Below, one piece after another: positions 1-8,912 of a DNA stretch of 52,692 nucleotides. Source of the stretch: Myxococcales bacterium. GTDB taxonomy: Bacteria > Myxococcota_A > Polyangia > Polyangiales > Polyangiaceae. The position numbers and the translations under genes were made by a program. The stretch's first letter is position 1. Every line of letters starts with the position of its first letter. The notes beneath the pieces were generated by a model. It did not search any database. It saw only the letters and a list, made by a program, of their open reading frames with translations, and was not told the DNA's origin. Location: the NCBI GenBank assembly GCA_016794345.1, contig JAEUKE010000035.1, positions 1 to 52,692 on the forward strand, written 5' to 3'.

Positions 1-14
1 GTCGCGAGCCGGCC

Positions 15-263
15 ATGAGCATCGAGGCCCACGCCGCCATCCTGACGACGGTCGTGGTCTCCTCATTCGCGACGCTGGTGACCACGCACCTCTCGATCGC
101 GATCCGAGTCGCGTCGGAGGACCGGAGGGCGCTCGCGCTCGCCTGCCTCCTCGTCCCGCCTCTCGCACCATACGCCGCGTTCCGGTCGGGACGCACCGTG
201 CGCGCGTCGATCTGGGTCGGCGCGCTCGCGGTCTATTCGATCAGCCTGATCCTCGCCTGGTGA
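15..263 (+). CDS. small integral membrane protein, unknown function
   Basis: An 82-residue ORF whose sequence is mostly hydrophobic. There is a segment at about residues 8-32, a second Leu/Pro-rich one at about 42-56 and a third at about 65-82 that runs to the C-terminus, so it is probably a two- or three-pass inner-membrane protein. I see no catalytic motif and recognise no family. It ends 34 bases before the convergent stop of the next gene on the opposite strand. It lies at the window edge, so its upstream partner is not visible. It is called real because the hydrophobic pattern is coherent and no better frame competes. Confidence 0.6.
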   Translation: MSIEAHAAILTTVVVSSFATLVTTHLSIAIRVASEDRRALALACLLVPPLAPYAAFRSGRTVRASIWVGALAVYSISLILAW

Positions 264-297
264 GAAAGACAGATGGCGAGCGTCGCGCGGGAGCAGC

Positions 298-1332
298 TCA
301 GCTCGCGCGCCGGTCTTCCACCAGCGCAGCCTCGTAGACCGCCTCCTCTTCGCGGCCCTCGGCGGCGGCCTCGAGCGCGATGCGGAAGCGCTCGTTCACC
401 GATCCTTGAGCCGCGATCCGCACCCGCTCGACCTGCTCGGGGCCGAGCGCCGAGAGGGCGACGGCCGCGCCGATGCGCTGCTCGATGCCCGACGCGGCGC
501 TCGACAGCACGCGCTCGAGCTGCTCTTGCGGGAGGTTGGCGGTACGAAACGAGCTGCCCGCGAGGGCTTGGTGCTTGAGCTCCGTGAACCACTGCCCGAT
601 GTCGCGGCCGTTCCGGGCGAGCCTCGCGTCGATCTCGGCGCCGCGCTGGACGTAACGCTCGAACGCGTCCTTGAGGCGCTGGACCACGGCGCCGCGGTCG
701 GCGGGGTTGCCGCTGATGCTGACCGAGATCCGCTTGCCGCTCCTCAGCCAGACGGTCAGGTCGTCCACCCGCTCCACCTCGGAGAACGAGATGAAGCGCT
801 CGCGCAAGCCGTTGTGGACGAGGAGGCCGTCGGCGCCGACGACCACGCGCCGCCTCCCGAGGCCCCAGATGACGAGGAGGCTCAACGCGACCGAGAGGAG
901 GAGCGGCAAGGCGGAGCGCACCACGGCCGCGAGGACGCCCGTGACGACCAGGCTGTAGAGGCCGATGAAGATGCCGAGGATGGTGACGTCGCTCCGTCGC
1001 TGGAGGCTCATCTGCAGGATCTGTCCCTCCTCGGCGAGGCCCAGCGCAGGGAGGATGTCGGGGAACCCCGGCTCGGGCACCAGGGTGAGGCGTCCACCGC
1101 CCACCAACATGATCACGACGCTGGCGGGTCGTGGGATGCGAAAGCCGGCGCGCAGCCTCCAGCGCGGGATCCGGAGCTCCCTGCGGGAGCCTGGCCAGAG
1201 GACGAGGTGCTGGGCATCGACCCAGACGTCACCCGAGGTCGCGTAGGACCCGCTGCCGCTGACCAGACCCGGTCCCGCGCAGATGATCTGCCGACAGCGG
1301 ACACCAAACGGCTGGAACCAGGCGACGCTCAC
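298..1332 (-). CDS. two-pass membrane protein with PH-like (bPH) domains and alpha-helical C-terminal domain
   Basis: 344 residues starting at GTG. The N-terminal part (about 20-100) is beta-rich. Two adjacent hydrophobic segments follow at about 115-155, then a second beta-rich stretch beginning VVVGADGLLV that looks like a bacterial PH domain. The last 100 residues are helical with Ala/Glu-rich character. The C-terminal half is clearly homologous to the protein at 43952-44749: both have two TM segments, then VGxDGL, then a helical module with RIGAAVALSAL versus RVGAAALALRG-like wording and RIAAE/RIAAQ. It is the last gene of the minus-strand operon, 15 bases after the ABC exporter stop. Function is unknown; a membrane-anchored scaffold is my inference. 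Confidence 0.75.
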   Translation of the reverse strand: MSVAWFQPFGVRCRQIICAGPGLVSGSGSYATSGDVWVDAQHLVLWPGSRRELRIPRWRLRAGFRIPRPASVVIMLVGGGRLTLVPEPGFPDILPALGLAEEGQILQMSLQRRSDVTILGIFIGLYSLVVTGVLAAVVRSALPLLLSVALSLLVIWGLGRRRVVVGADGLLVHNGLRERFISFSEVERVDDLTVWLRSGKRISVSISGNPADRGAVVQRLKDAFERYVQRGAEIDARLARNGRDIGQWFTELKHQALAGSSFRTANLPQEQLERVLSSAASGIEQRIGAAVALSALGPEQVERVRIAAQGSVNERFRIALEAAAEGREEEAVYEAALVEDRRAS

Positions 1333-1347
1333 GAGGAGAGTCGGATC

Positions 1348-3252
1348 TTACTCCGCGCTCGGCGGCGCCGCGCTCTCCGTCGCAGCGGGCGGCCGGATCG
1401 ATCTCGACTCCTCTTCCTTGGCGAACTGCAGGGCGTGGAGCCGCGCGTAGATCCCGCCCTTCGCGAGGAGCTCCTCGTGGCGACCTTCCTCGACGAGGCG
1501 GCCCTTGTGGAAGACGAGGATGCGGTCCGCCGCGCGGATCGTCGACAAACGGTGGGCGATGACCAGCGACGTGCGACCTTCAAGGATCTTCTCGACCGCG
1601 CGCTGGAGGCGCGCCTCGGTGTCGCTGTCGATGTTGGCGGTGGCCTCGTCGAGGACGAGCACCTCGGGGTCCTTGTAGAGGGCGCGCGCGAAGGCGATGA
1701 GCTGACGCTCGCCGGCCGAGAAGTTCGAGCCGCGCTCGCTGACCTTCGCGGACAGCCCGCCATCGCGCCGTTCGAACAGATCGAGCGCGCCAACCCGCTC
1801 GAGCGCGCGCTTCACACGCTCCATGTCGGGGCTCACGTCCCCGGCCGCGATGTTCGAGGCGACCGAACCGGGGAAGAGGAACACGTCCTGCGGGACGACC
1901 GCGAAGCGCGCGCGGAGCTCGTCGCGCGCGTACTCGCGAACGTCGCGCCCGAACGCGCGTACCGTGCCCTCCTGCACCTCGTAGAGGCGGAGCAGGAGCG
2001 AAGCGATGGTGCTCTTTCCGGCGCCGGTGGCCCCGACGAGCGCGACCTTCTCCCCGCGGCGGACGCGCAAGGAGACGTCGCGCAGCGCGAGGATCTCGGG
2101 CTTGTAGCCGAACGACACGTGATCGAGCTCGAGCGCCGGCGAGTCCGCCGGGGGCTCGGCTCCGGAGAGGTTGGCCGCTCGCGGGCGCGCCGGCGCGTCT
2201 TCCTCCTGGTTGTCGAAGAGCTCGAACACCCGCTCCGCGCCGGTCATGGCGGACTGAAGGAGCGTGTAGCGCGCCGACAGGTCGCGGATGGGCAGGAAGA
2301 ACATCTCGATGTAGGCCACGAACGCGAAGAGCGTCCCGAACGTGACGTGCTCGCTCGCGTTCTGCACGCCCGCCGCCCACAAGACGGAGGCGATACACAG
2401 GCTCGAGACCATCTCGATGGACGCGTCCATCGTGGCGTCGAGCACGATCGAGCGGTTGTTCGCGTCCCGGTACGCGCTGTTGATGACGTCGAACTCGCGC
2501 GCGCCCGCGTCCTCCCGCGCGTACGCCTGGACGAGGGCCATGCCGTTGACCTGCTCGTTGACGTACGCGTTCATGCGTGCCGTCTTCGTGCGCACCTCCC
2601 GGAACGCCTCGCGGATGCGGCGCCGCGTCCAGTTGACCATCAGGAGGATGGGCGGCACCGACACGAACGCGATGAGGCTCATCTGCCAGTTGAGCGACAG
2701 GAGCACGCCCACGATGACCGCGAGCCGCACCAGGTCGCCGATCGCGTTGAGCGCGCCCGAGGCGAACATCTCGCCGATCGCGTCGACGTCGTTCGTGACG
2801 CGCGTCACGAGGCGACCGACCGGGGTCCGATCGAAGAACGCGAGCGACCGCGTGTGGAGGAACTTGAAGACGGCGAGGCGGAGGTCGTTCATCGCCCGCG
2901 CGCCGCCCGCCTGCATCAGGTACATCTGCGGGAACGCGATGGCCTGCTCGAGCACGATGAGCCCGGTGAGCAGGAAGCCGGCGCGCATGATCGCGTCCGG
3001 GTCCTTGCCGATGCCGTCGAGGCCCGAGCGCATGACCAGAGGGCGGAGCAGGGCCAGCGCCGAGGCGCAGAGGAGCAGACCCACCGAGCCGAACACGTAC
3101 GCGCGGTGCGGGCGCACGTACGGCCAGAGTCGCAGCAGGTTCTTCGCGTCGTAACCCGAGAGGTTGCCCTCTTCGTGGAAGCGCGCGAGCGCCTCCTCTC
3201 CGCGGGACTTCGGCCGAGCCTTGCTCGAGCTCTTCCGCCTGTCCTCGCTCAC
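1348..3252 (-). CDS. ABC exporter half-transporter, subunit with intact catalytic site
   Basis: 634 residues. An N-terminal six-helix ABC transmembrane domain follows a basic cytoplasmic leader (KSSSKARPKSRGEEALARF). The ATPase domain has Walker A GATGAGKST at about 407-414, a non-canonical signature FSAGE at about 511-515, Walker B VLVLDEATANID with the catalytic Glu at about 536, and the switch His in IAHRLS at about 567. The GTG start at 3252 overlaps the stop of the upstream ABC gene as GTGA, so the two are translationally coupled. The pairing fits heterodimeric type IV exporters (BmrCD, LmrCD, TM287/288), where this subunit is the TM288/BmrD-like half. The substrate cannot be told. The open frame extends upstream to 3825, but that part overlaps the partner's ATPase domain and is not coding. 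Confidence 0.93.
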   Translation of the reverse strand: MSEDRRKSSSKARPKSRGEEALARFHEEGNLSGYDAKNLLRLWPYVRPHRAYVFGSVGLLLCASALALLRPLVMRSGLDGIGKDPDAIMRAGFLLTGLIVLEQAIAFPQMYLMQAGGARAMNDLRLAVFKFLHTRSLAFFDRTPVGRLVTRVTNDVDAIGEMFASGALNAIGDLVRLAVIVGVLLSLNWQMSLIAFVSVPPILLMVNWTRRRIREAFREVRTKTARMNAYVNEQVNGMALVQAYAREDAGAREFDVINSAYRDANNRSIVLDATMDASIEMVSSLCIASVLWAAGVQNASEHVTFGTLFAFVAYIEMFFLPIRDLSARYTLLQSAMTGAERVFELFDNQEEDAPARPRAANLSGAEPPADSPALELDHVSFGYKPEILALRDVSLRVRRGEKVALVGATGAGKSTIASLLLRLYEVQEGTVRAFGRDVREYARDELRARFAVVPQDVFLFPGSVASNIAAGDVSPDMERVKRALERVGALDLFERRDGGLSAKVSERGSNFSAGERQLIAFARALYKDPEVLVLDEATANIDSDTEARLQRAVEKILEGRTSLVIAHRLSTIRAADRILVFHKGRLVEEGRHEELLAKGGIYARLHALQFAKEEESRSIRPPAATESAAPPSAE

Positions 3253-5030
3253 GGCTCGACCTCCAGCGCGGCGAGATCGGCGAGGTCGGCCTCGAGCGCT
3301 TGCTCCTTGGCGAACGAGGCGTAGAGACCGCCGGAGTTGCAGAGCTGATCGTGTGTCCCCCGCTCCACGATCTCTCCGCCGTCGAGCACCACGATCCGGT
3401 CGCAGCGTTTGGCGGCCGCGACGCGGTGGGTGATGAGGATGACGGTGCGTTTCTTCTTCTGGTGCTCGATCGCCTCGAGGATCGCGGCCTCCGTCTTGGC
3501 GTCGACCGCGGAGAGCGGGTCGTCGAGCACGAGCACGGGCGAGTCGCGCAGGAGCGCCCGCGCGAGGGCGATGCGCTGGCGCTGCCCGCCCGAGAGCTGC
3601 ACGCCGCGCTCCCCCACCACGGTGTCGAACCCGTCGGGCAGCCGCTCGATGTCGTCGAAGACGGCCGCCTGCTTCGCGGCGTCGCGGATGGCGGCCTCCG
3701 CCTCCGGGGTGTCGGCGTCGTCCAGGGAGTAGCCGATGTTCTTGGCGACCGTGGTCGAGAACAGGAAGGCGTCCTGTTGGGCGTAGCCGATGCTGCCGCG
3801 CACGCGTGAGAGGTCGAGGCTGCACACGTCGTCCCCGTCGAGGAACACGGCCCCACGCGGTGTGGGCATGAGGCGCGAGAGGAGCGTCGCGATGGTGCTC
3901 TTGCCGGAGCCGGTGCGACCGACGAGCGCGAGCGACGACCCCGCCGGGACCTCGAAGGAGACTCGCCTCAGCACCTCCTTCGTGCCCTGGTAGGCGAAGG
4001 AGAGGTCGCGGACCTCGACGGAGCCCTTCACGGGCTCGTCGCGCCGCAGCGCGCCGCTCTTGATGTCGGGCTCGGCGTCGAAGACGGCCTTGAGGCGCTC
4101 GTACCCGGCCCGCCCGCGCTGCACGATGGCCGACACGAAGCCGAGGGCCAAGAGCGGCCAGGTCAGGCGCAGGAGCGCGAGCCAGAACGAGACGAAATCA
4201 CCGGGGGAGATCGCGTGATCCTGCAGGAGGACGCCGCCGTACCAGAACACGACGAGGATCCCGAGCGCGCTGATGGTCCCCATGACCGGCCCCATCGAGC
4301 CACGCACGCGGGCGAGGCCGAGGCCCTTGTCCAGGTAGTCGAGGCTGCGCTCCTCGAATGCGGCGAGCTCGCTAGGACCGAGGCCAAACGCGCGCACCAC
4401 GCGCACCCCCGCGAGGCTCGCGAGGACGCGGTCGCTCATCGACCCGATCGCCTCCTGGTTCTGGCGTGTCCGGACGAAGATGCGCGTGGAGAACGACTTG
4501 GTGGCGAGCCAGAGGAACGGGAGCGTGACGAAGCTCGCCAGGGTGAGCCGCACCGAGATCGTCGACATGACGTACAGAGCGCTCGTCAGCGACAGCAAGC
4601 TGGAGACGACGTTCAGCACGCCGAAGCCGAGCAAGAGCCGCACCTGACCGAGGTCGTTCGTGGCGCGGCTCATGATGTCGCCCGTCGGCATCGTGCGAAA
4701 AAACGACGGGCCGAGCCGCTGGAGCCTATCGAGGAGCACGGCGCGGAGCTCGTATTCGACGTTCCTGCCCGCCGTGAACACGGCGACCCGCGAGAGCACG
4801 CGAACGACGGCGGCCGCGATGCTGACCGCGAAGATGTAGATCGCGGCGGTTCGCGCGTCCTCCGCGCGCATGGAGTTCGCCGCGTCGACAGCGTCGCGCA
4901 CGAAGAAGTCGCGACGCGCCATGAGGTACTGCTGGACGGCGACGAGGACCGCGCCGCCGGCGTACATCGGCGCTTTGTCCGTCAGCTGGCCGCGCAGCGT
5001 GATCGGATAGCTGGCGATACGCGAGGTCAT
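3249..5030 (-). CDS. ABC exporter half-transporter, subunit with degenerate catalytic site
   Basis: 593 residues beginning MTSRIASYPITLRG. Six TM helices are followed by an ATPase domain with Walker A GRTGSGKST at about 371-379, canonical LSGGQ at about 479-483, and Walker B VLVLDDPLSAVD, in which Asp replaces the usual catalytic Glu (about 504). The H-loop is ITHRVA. Asp at that position marks the degenerate site of heterodimeric exporters such as TM287, and the neighbouring gene supplies the intact site. The ATG at 5030 overlaps the preceding gene's stop as ATGA. The longer frame to 5321 runs into the upstream gene and is rejected as a start. The complex probably exports lipids, peptides or drugs from the cytoplasm. 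Confidence 0.93.
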   Translation of the reverse strand: MTSRIASYPITLRGQLTDKAPMYAGGAVLVAVQQYLMARRDFFVRDAVDAANSMRAEDARTAAIYIFAVSIAAAVVRVLSRVAVFTAGRNVEYELRAVLLDRLQRLGPSFFRTMPTGDIMSRATNDLGQVRLLLGFGVLNVVSSLLSLTSALYVMSTISVRLTLASFVTLPFLWLATKSFSTRIFVRTRQNQEAIGSMSDRVLASLAGVRVVRAFGLGPSELAAFEERSLDYLDKGLGLARVRGSMGPVMGTISALGILVVFWYGGVLLQDHAISPGDFVSFWLALLRLTWPLLALGFVSAIVQRGRAGYERLKAVFDAEPDIKSGALRRDEPVKGSVEVRDLSFAYQGTKEVLRRVSFEVPAGSSLALVGRTGSGKSTIATLLSRLMPTPRGAVFLDGDDVCSLDLSRVRGSIGYAQQDAFLFSTTVAKNIGYSLDDADTPEAEAAIRDAAKQAAVFDDIERLPDGFDTVVGERGVQLSGGQRQRIALARALLRDSPVLVLDDPLSAVDAKTEAAILEAIEHQKKKRTVILITHRVAAAKRCDRIVVLDGGEIVERGTHDQLCNSGGLYASFAKEQALEADLADLAALEVEP

Positions 5031-5779
5031 GAGCCGGGGTGCGAAGACACGGGCGAGCCGGAGAGCCGGCTGGGAGGGGTATCGAGCTCGATCTCGATCT
5101 CGAGCACGGAAGGACCGGCGTCCACCGAGCTCGTGTCGACGACGACCGCGTCGGGAGAGACCGAGCGCCGCACGATCCCCTCGATGACGCCGAGGTACCA
5201 CGAACGGAGGAGCGGAGAGAGGACGCCCACGTCCTCCACGCGGATGGTCCCGAGCTCGGGCGTCGACTTGACGACCGTCCAGACACCGAAGCTGAGGAAC
5301 CGCGAGACGATCGTCACGCACCGGCGCAACACGTCCGGCAGGCTGCCCGGCAGCACGAGCGTCTTCACGAACGGCGCAAGCTCACGGTCGACGGCCACCC
5401 GACCGAAATCCTGGAAGGTCGCGGCGTCGATCCCGAGCACGCGTGACGCGATCTCCAGGTAGATGCGGACCGCGTCGATGTCGTGCGCCTCGAGCGCGCT
5501 CGGGCGTCCGCGGCGGAGCTCGTCCGCGTGCGCGTCCGGGAGCAGCGCGACGACGCGCTCGCGGCCGTCGTCGCCGAAGCGCCGCTCGACCTCGGCGTCG
5601 ATCGCGAGCAGCACGGGCCCGCGCGCGATGCGACGGAGGCGGTCGGGCTCGGGCGGTGACCGCCGCGTGGGGACGGGCGCGGAGGCCGGGGCGACGCCCA
5701 CCTCGTAGCCGCGACCCGGCGGTCGGTTCGACCGCCGGGCGCGGGGCTCAGGGTCGCGCTTGGAGTCGGAGTCGGACAT
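5027..5779 (-). CDS. hypothetical protein, possibly DUF2378/TIGR02265-like
   Basis: 250 residues from MSDSDSKRDPEP. The first 60 residues are Arg/Pro-rich and probably disordered. A globular helical domain of about 180 residues follows, containing IYLEIASRVLGIDAATFQDF and a hydrophobic helix near FLSFGVWTVV, ending in a beta-like tail LEIEIELDTPP. The size, helical pattern and myxobacterial setting resemble the Myxococcus paralogous family TIGR02265/DUF2378, but I cannot confirm that by eye. No TM segment or catalytic motif is seen. It sits directly upstream of the ABC exporter genes (ATGA overlap) and may be a cytoplasmic accessory or sensor for them. No clear Shine-Dalgarno precedes the chosen start. 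Confidence 0.7.
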   Translation of the reverse strand: MSDSDSKRDPEPRARRSNRPPGRGYEVGVAPASAPVPTRRSPPEPDRLRRIARGPVLLAIDAEVERRFGDDGRERVVALLPDAHADELRRGRPSALEAHDIDAVRIYLEIASRVLGIDAATFQDFGRVAVDRELAPFVKTLVLPGSLPDVLRRCVTIVSRFLSFGVWTVVKSTPELGTIRVEDVGVLSPLLRSWYLGVIEGIVRRSVSPDAVVVDTSSVDAGPSVLEIEIELDTPPSRLSGSPVSSHPGS

Positions 5780-5840
5780 CCGGAGGGGAATGCTTATCCA
5801 AGTGGCGAGCAATAGCCAGCGGCGTGTGGAGCGAGCCGGG

Positions 5841-6635
5841 TCAGGAGCGCAGCTCGAGCAGGCGACGGGCGATCTCGGCGAAGCCCGTACCCATCTCGGA
5901 CGGCGAGACGAACATCGGAGGGACGGGCAGCTTGGAGAGGTGGGTGCGCACGTTGGCCACGCCGAACGTGAGCCCGAAGGCGGCGAACGCGGGCGCGTCG
6001 TTGCCGCTGTCGCCGACGAACGCCGCATTCGGGACGATGCTCGCCGCATCGAAGCCGAGGCGTCGAACCAGAGCGGCGAAACCGGTCGCCTTGTCGGAGG
6101 CGTCGAACGTGAGGTGCACGTGCACGCTCGAGGCGAACGTGCGGGCGCCGAGAGACGAGGCCAGCGCGCGCGCGGCCTCGACCGTGTCTGGCGGCACCCG
6201 GCGGTGCTCTCCGATGTCGAGCGAGACGTCCGTACGACGAGCCCAGTTGTCGTCCGCGAGATCGATCTCGGGGAACCGCTCGCGCACCTCCGCGGCGATC
6301 GCCAGGAGCTCCGCCCGGCGCGCGACGCGCAGCTCGTCCGACGTGTCGTCGGAGACGCGGACGCGACCGGTCTCGTCGCGCGTCCATGCGACCGCGCCGT
6401 TTTCGGCGATCGCCGCGGTGACCGGCCACTGCCGCGCGACGACCTCCGCGAACCCGGATGGACGCCCGGTGGCCGCGACCAGCCGGACCCCCCCGGCCGC
6501 GAGCGCGTGGAGCGCGGCGAACGCCTCGAGGCCGAGCCGCCCGTGATCGAGCAGCGTGTCGTCGAGGTCGAACGCGAGCCACTCGACCGAGCGCGCCTGT
6601 TCGGCGGAGAGCTCGGAGAGCGCGCGGAGCGTCAC
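5841..6635 (-). CDS. HAD-superfamily (type IIB) phosphatase
   Basis: 264 residues. HAD motif I is FDLDDTLLD (nucleophile Asp about 23, acid/base Asp about 25), motif II is VAATGR, and motif IV is VGDSGNDAPAF near the C-terminus. A cap domain lies between motifs II and IV, which is the C2/type IIB layout of Cof-like sugar phosphatases and mannosyl-3-phosphoglycerate phosphatases. It likely hydrolyses a small phosphorylated metabolite in the cytoplasm; the substrate is unknown. The GTG start overlaps the methyltransferase stop as GTGA. The long frame reaching 7838 beyond this start is antisense-type noise over rlmI and is not coding. Confidence 0.9.
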   Translation of the reverse strand: MTLRALSELSAEQARSVEWLAFDLDDTLLDHGRLGLEAFAALHALAAGGVRLVAATGRPSGFAEVVARQWPVTAAIAENGAVAWTRDETGRVRVSDDTSDELRVARRAELLAIAAEVRERFPEIDLADDNWARRTDVSLDIGEHRRVPPDTVEAARALASSLGARTFASSVHVHLTFDASDKATGFAALVRRLGFDAASIVPNAAFVGDSGNDAPAFAAFGLTFGVANVRTHLSKLPVPPMFVSPSEMGTGFAEIARRLLELRS

Positions 6636-7822
6636 GCGATCGGCTCCACCCGCGCGATCACGCTCTTCAGGTAGAGCCCCTCGGGGAACGCCGCGGGGAC
6701 CGGGTGATCGGCTGCTTGCACGTGGCGCTCGAGGACGAGCGCGCCGAGGTTCGCGTCGCGCGCCCCGATCGCGAGCGCGCGGACCAGATCCTCGTGGGAG
6801 ATGACGCCGGAGCACGACGACAGGACGAGCAGCCCGCCGGGCTTCGTCGCCGCACAGGCCGAGCGCGCGAGCCGGCGGTAGGCGACGAGCGCCGCGTCTC
6901 GTTTGCCGCGAGACGGCGCGAGCTTCGGGGGATCGCAGAGCACGAGATCGTAGCCGCCCTCGTTCGCCGCGTGCTCCAGGGCAGCCATCGCGTCGCCTCG
7001 TCGGATCTCCACGCGGTCGACCAGGCCGTTGCGGCGCGCGGTCTCGGCGGCGACCTCCGCCACGAGCGCGCTCTCGTCGACCGACACGACGTGTTTGGCG
7101 CCGCCCCTCGCCGCGGCGAGCGCAAACGAGCCGATGAAGGAGTAGGCGTCGAGCACGGTGCGGCCGTCTGCCAGGGCCTCGACGCGCCCGCGCAGCGCTC
7201 GCTGATCGAGGTAGTAGCCGGTCTTCTGACCGAGCGTGAGCGGCACCTCGAACGAGAAGCCGCGCTCGCGGAATCGGAGGGCGTCCACCGTGGCGTCGCC
7301 GCGGACGACGCCGCGACCGACCTCGACGCCCTCGATGCGCGCGGCGATCTCCCCGGTGCGATCGAGGATCGCGCGCGGCGAGAGCGCCTCTTCGATCGCC
7401 GCGTAGACGATGCCCTCGCGCCGAGCGATGCCCACGGTGTTGAGCTGCACGCTGACGACGTCGCCGAGGACGTCGACGATCAGCCCCGGCAACCCGTCTC
7501 CTTCGCCGTGGATGAGTCGGTAAGCGTCGGTGTCCGACGCCGGAAGGCCGAGCTCGCGGCGCAACTCGATCGCGCGAGCGAAACGCTCGCGCACGAGCGC
7601 GCCGTCGATGGGTCGGTCCGAACGGGTGAACAGGCGGACCGGGATCGCCGACTTCGGACTGTAGAGCCCGCGCCCGAGGAAGCGGCCTTGTGGATCGAAG
7701 ACGCTGACCTCGTCTCCGGCCAGGGCTCCACCCTCCACTCGGCCGACGGCCTGCTGGAAAACCCACGGATGCCCGGTGTGCACGGGCCTCACGTGGCCTG
7801 GTTTGAGGACGACCCTTGCCAT
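6632..7822 (-). CDS. rlmI: class I SAM-dependent rRNA methyltransferase, RlmI type
   Basis: 396 residues starting MARVVLKPGHVRPVHTGHPW. The N-terminal 75 residues look like a PUA RNA-binding domain (GHPWVFQQAVGRVEG). A central linker domain and a Rossmann methyltransferase domain follow, with SAM motif VLDAYSFIGSFALAAA, the acidic end of strand 2 VVSVDES and the catalytic DLVLCDPPKLAPS. This is the order in RlmI, which makes 5-methylcytosine 1962 in 23S rRNA, and in its YccW/COG1092 relatives. Assignment to the exact methylation site is by family only. An upstream in-frame ATG at 7900 exists, but the PUA domain begins exactly at the chosen ATG. It heads the operon with the HAD phosphatase. 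Confidence 0.88.
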   Translation of the reverse strand: MARVVLKPGHVRPVHTGHPWVFQQAVGRVEGGALAGDEVSVFDPQGRFLGRGLYSPKSAIPVRLFTRSDRPIDGALVRERFARAIELRRELGLPASDTDAYRLIHGEGDGLPGLIVDVLGDVVSVQLNTVGIARREGIVYAAIEEALSPRAILDRTGEIAARIEGVEVGRGVVRGDATVDALRFRERGFSFEVPLTLGQKTGYYLDQRALRGRVEALADGRTVLDAYSFIGSFALAAARGGAKHVVSVDESALVAEVAAETARRNGLVDRVEIRRGDAMAALEHAANEGGYDLVLCDPPKLAPSRGKRDAALVAYRRLARSACAATKPGGLLVLSSCSGVISHEDLVRALAIGARDANLGALVLERHVQAADHPVPAAFPEGLYLKSVIARVEPIA

Positions 7823-7965
7823 GGGGGGTGTGAACCATAGCTCACACTCCGCGTGAGCCGTGCCGAAAAGCCCTCGCAGGAGGGACGTGTGGGGTGGCAC
7901 TTCGGTTGCTACGATGCCGCAAGGACCGGGTGGTCCGTTCTTTCAACCCCGCCTCCGCGGGGCCC

Positions 7966-7971
7966 AAGGAG
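7966..7971 (+). promoter_or_regulatory. ribosome binding site deciding the 7979 start
   Basis: AAGGAG lies 7 bases before the ATG at 7979. That ATG opens a clear signal peptide, so this site sets the start rather than the in-frame codon at 7853. Confidence 0.7.
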
Positions 7972-7978
7972 TCCGAAG

Positions 7979-8902
7979 ATGCGCCGCTGGTGGGTTCTCC
8001 CTAGCCTCCTCGTCCCGCTCTCGATCGCGAACGTCGCGCACGCCGACGACGACTGCCCGCCCGGGTCGTGGTTCTGCGAGGAGGTCGACGTCCCGAAGCC
8101 GGAGATCGACGAGCCCGAGGACGAGCCTGCCGCGGAGCCGGGCGACGTGGCCGAGCCGGCCCCGGCCGAGACTCCGAAGAAGAAAAAGAAGAAGAACAAG
8201 AAGAAGAAGACCAAGCGGGTCGAGGTCGAAGGTGACGGCGACACCGTCGTCGTGGTGGACGACGACACCGACAAAGTCGTTGTCATCGAGAAGACGAAGC
8301 CGGCGCCTCCGCCCACTCCGAAGCCCGCGAAGAAGCGCCGCAAGTGGTCCGAGCGGTTCGGCCTCAACCTGCGCCTCGAGGGCGCGGCGTTCCCCTCGGC
8401 AGAAGGCGTCCACGACGACGTCGGCATGGGCGGCGTGGGCGCCAGCTTCCGCTGGCGGCCGAGCCCCTACTTCGCGTTCGATCTCGGCACCGACGTCCTC
8501 GGCGGCACCGACTACAACGGCAACGACCGCGTCGAGGTCGCTGGCGCGCTCTCCGGCATCGTCTACTTCAACCCGCAGCACCGGGTTCAGGTCTACGGCA
8601 TCGGCGGCGTCAACCTCTCGCACGCCTGGATCGACTCGTCGGACGACTACTATTACGACCCCTACTACGACGACTATTTCTACGAGAGCCGGAGCGACAC
8701 CGAACACGACTACATCGGTGGACACGGCGGCTTGGGCGTCGAGTTCCGCATCGCGCGACACTTCGCCCTACACCTCGACGCGCTGGCCCTGATCCGGCAC
8801 AAGGTGGACGACAGCCCGCCCGAGTTCACGGACGGCGCGGGCAACTCGACGGACACGTCCGGCGCCGGCCTCTTCCGGGCCGGTGTCATCTTCTGGTGGT
8901 GA
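7979..8902 (+). CDS. outer-membrane beta-barrel protein with acidic and Lys-rich linker
   Basis: 307 residues. It begins with a signal peptide (MRRWWVLPSLLVPLSIANVAHA) cut before DDDCPPG. Residues 23-60 are acidic with two Cys. A dense Lys tract KKKKKKNKKKKTKR follows, then a second acidic patch rich in VVVVDDDTD, and then a Pro/Lys spacer. From about residue 120 there are alternating polar/hydrophobic strands (LNLRLEGAAFPS, YFAFDLGTDVLGG, FALHLDALALIRHKV) ending in GLFRAGVIFWW with a C-terminal aromatic, typical of a small eight-strand barrel. A Tyr/Asp-rich loop (DDYYYDPYYDDYFY) probably faces outside. The charged linker could contact peptidoglycan or LPS; that is inference. Confidence 0.85.
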   Translation: MRRWWVLPSLLVPLSIANVAHADDDCPPGSWFCEEVDVPKPEIDEPEDEPAAEPGDVAEPAPAETPKKKKKKNKKKKTKRVEVEGDGDTVVVVDDDTDKVVVIEKTKPAPPPTPKPAKKRRKWSERFGLNLRLEGAAFPSAEGVHDDVGMGGVGASFRWRPSPYFAFDLGTDVLGGTDYNGNDRVEVAGALSGIVYFNPQHRVQVYGIGGVNLSHAWIDSSDDYYYDPYYDDYFYESRSDTEHDYIGGHGGLGVEFRIARHFALHLDALALIRHKVDDSPPEFTDGAGNSTDTSGAGLFRAGVIFWW

Positions 8903-8912
8903 CGGCCGGGCG

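Noticed and set aside
406..3324. 972-codon open frame on the plus strand
   Set aside because: Antisense to the ABC exporter and PH-like genes; composition is Arg/Asp/His/Glu-rich with no motif, a usual shadow of high-GC genes.
5720..5740. tRNA-like GGTTCGA segment
   Set aside because: No acceptor or anticodon stem can be folded around it; it lies in the coding region of 5027-5779. No other tRNA-like T-arm was found.
5787..5795. TTATCCAAG, DnaA-box-like
   Set aside because: Two mismatches, alone, in an ordinary 61-base intergenic spacer.
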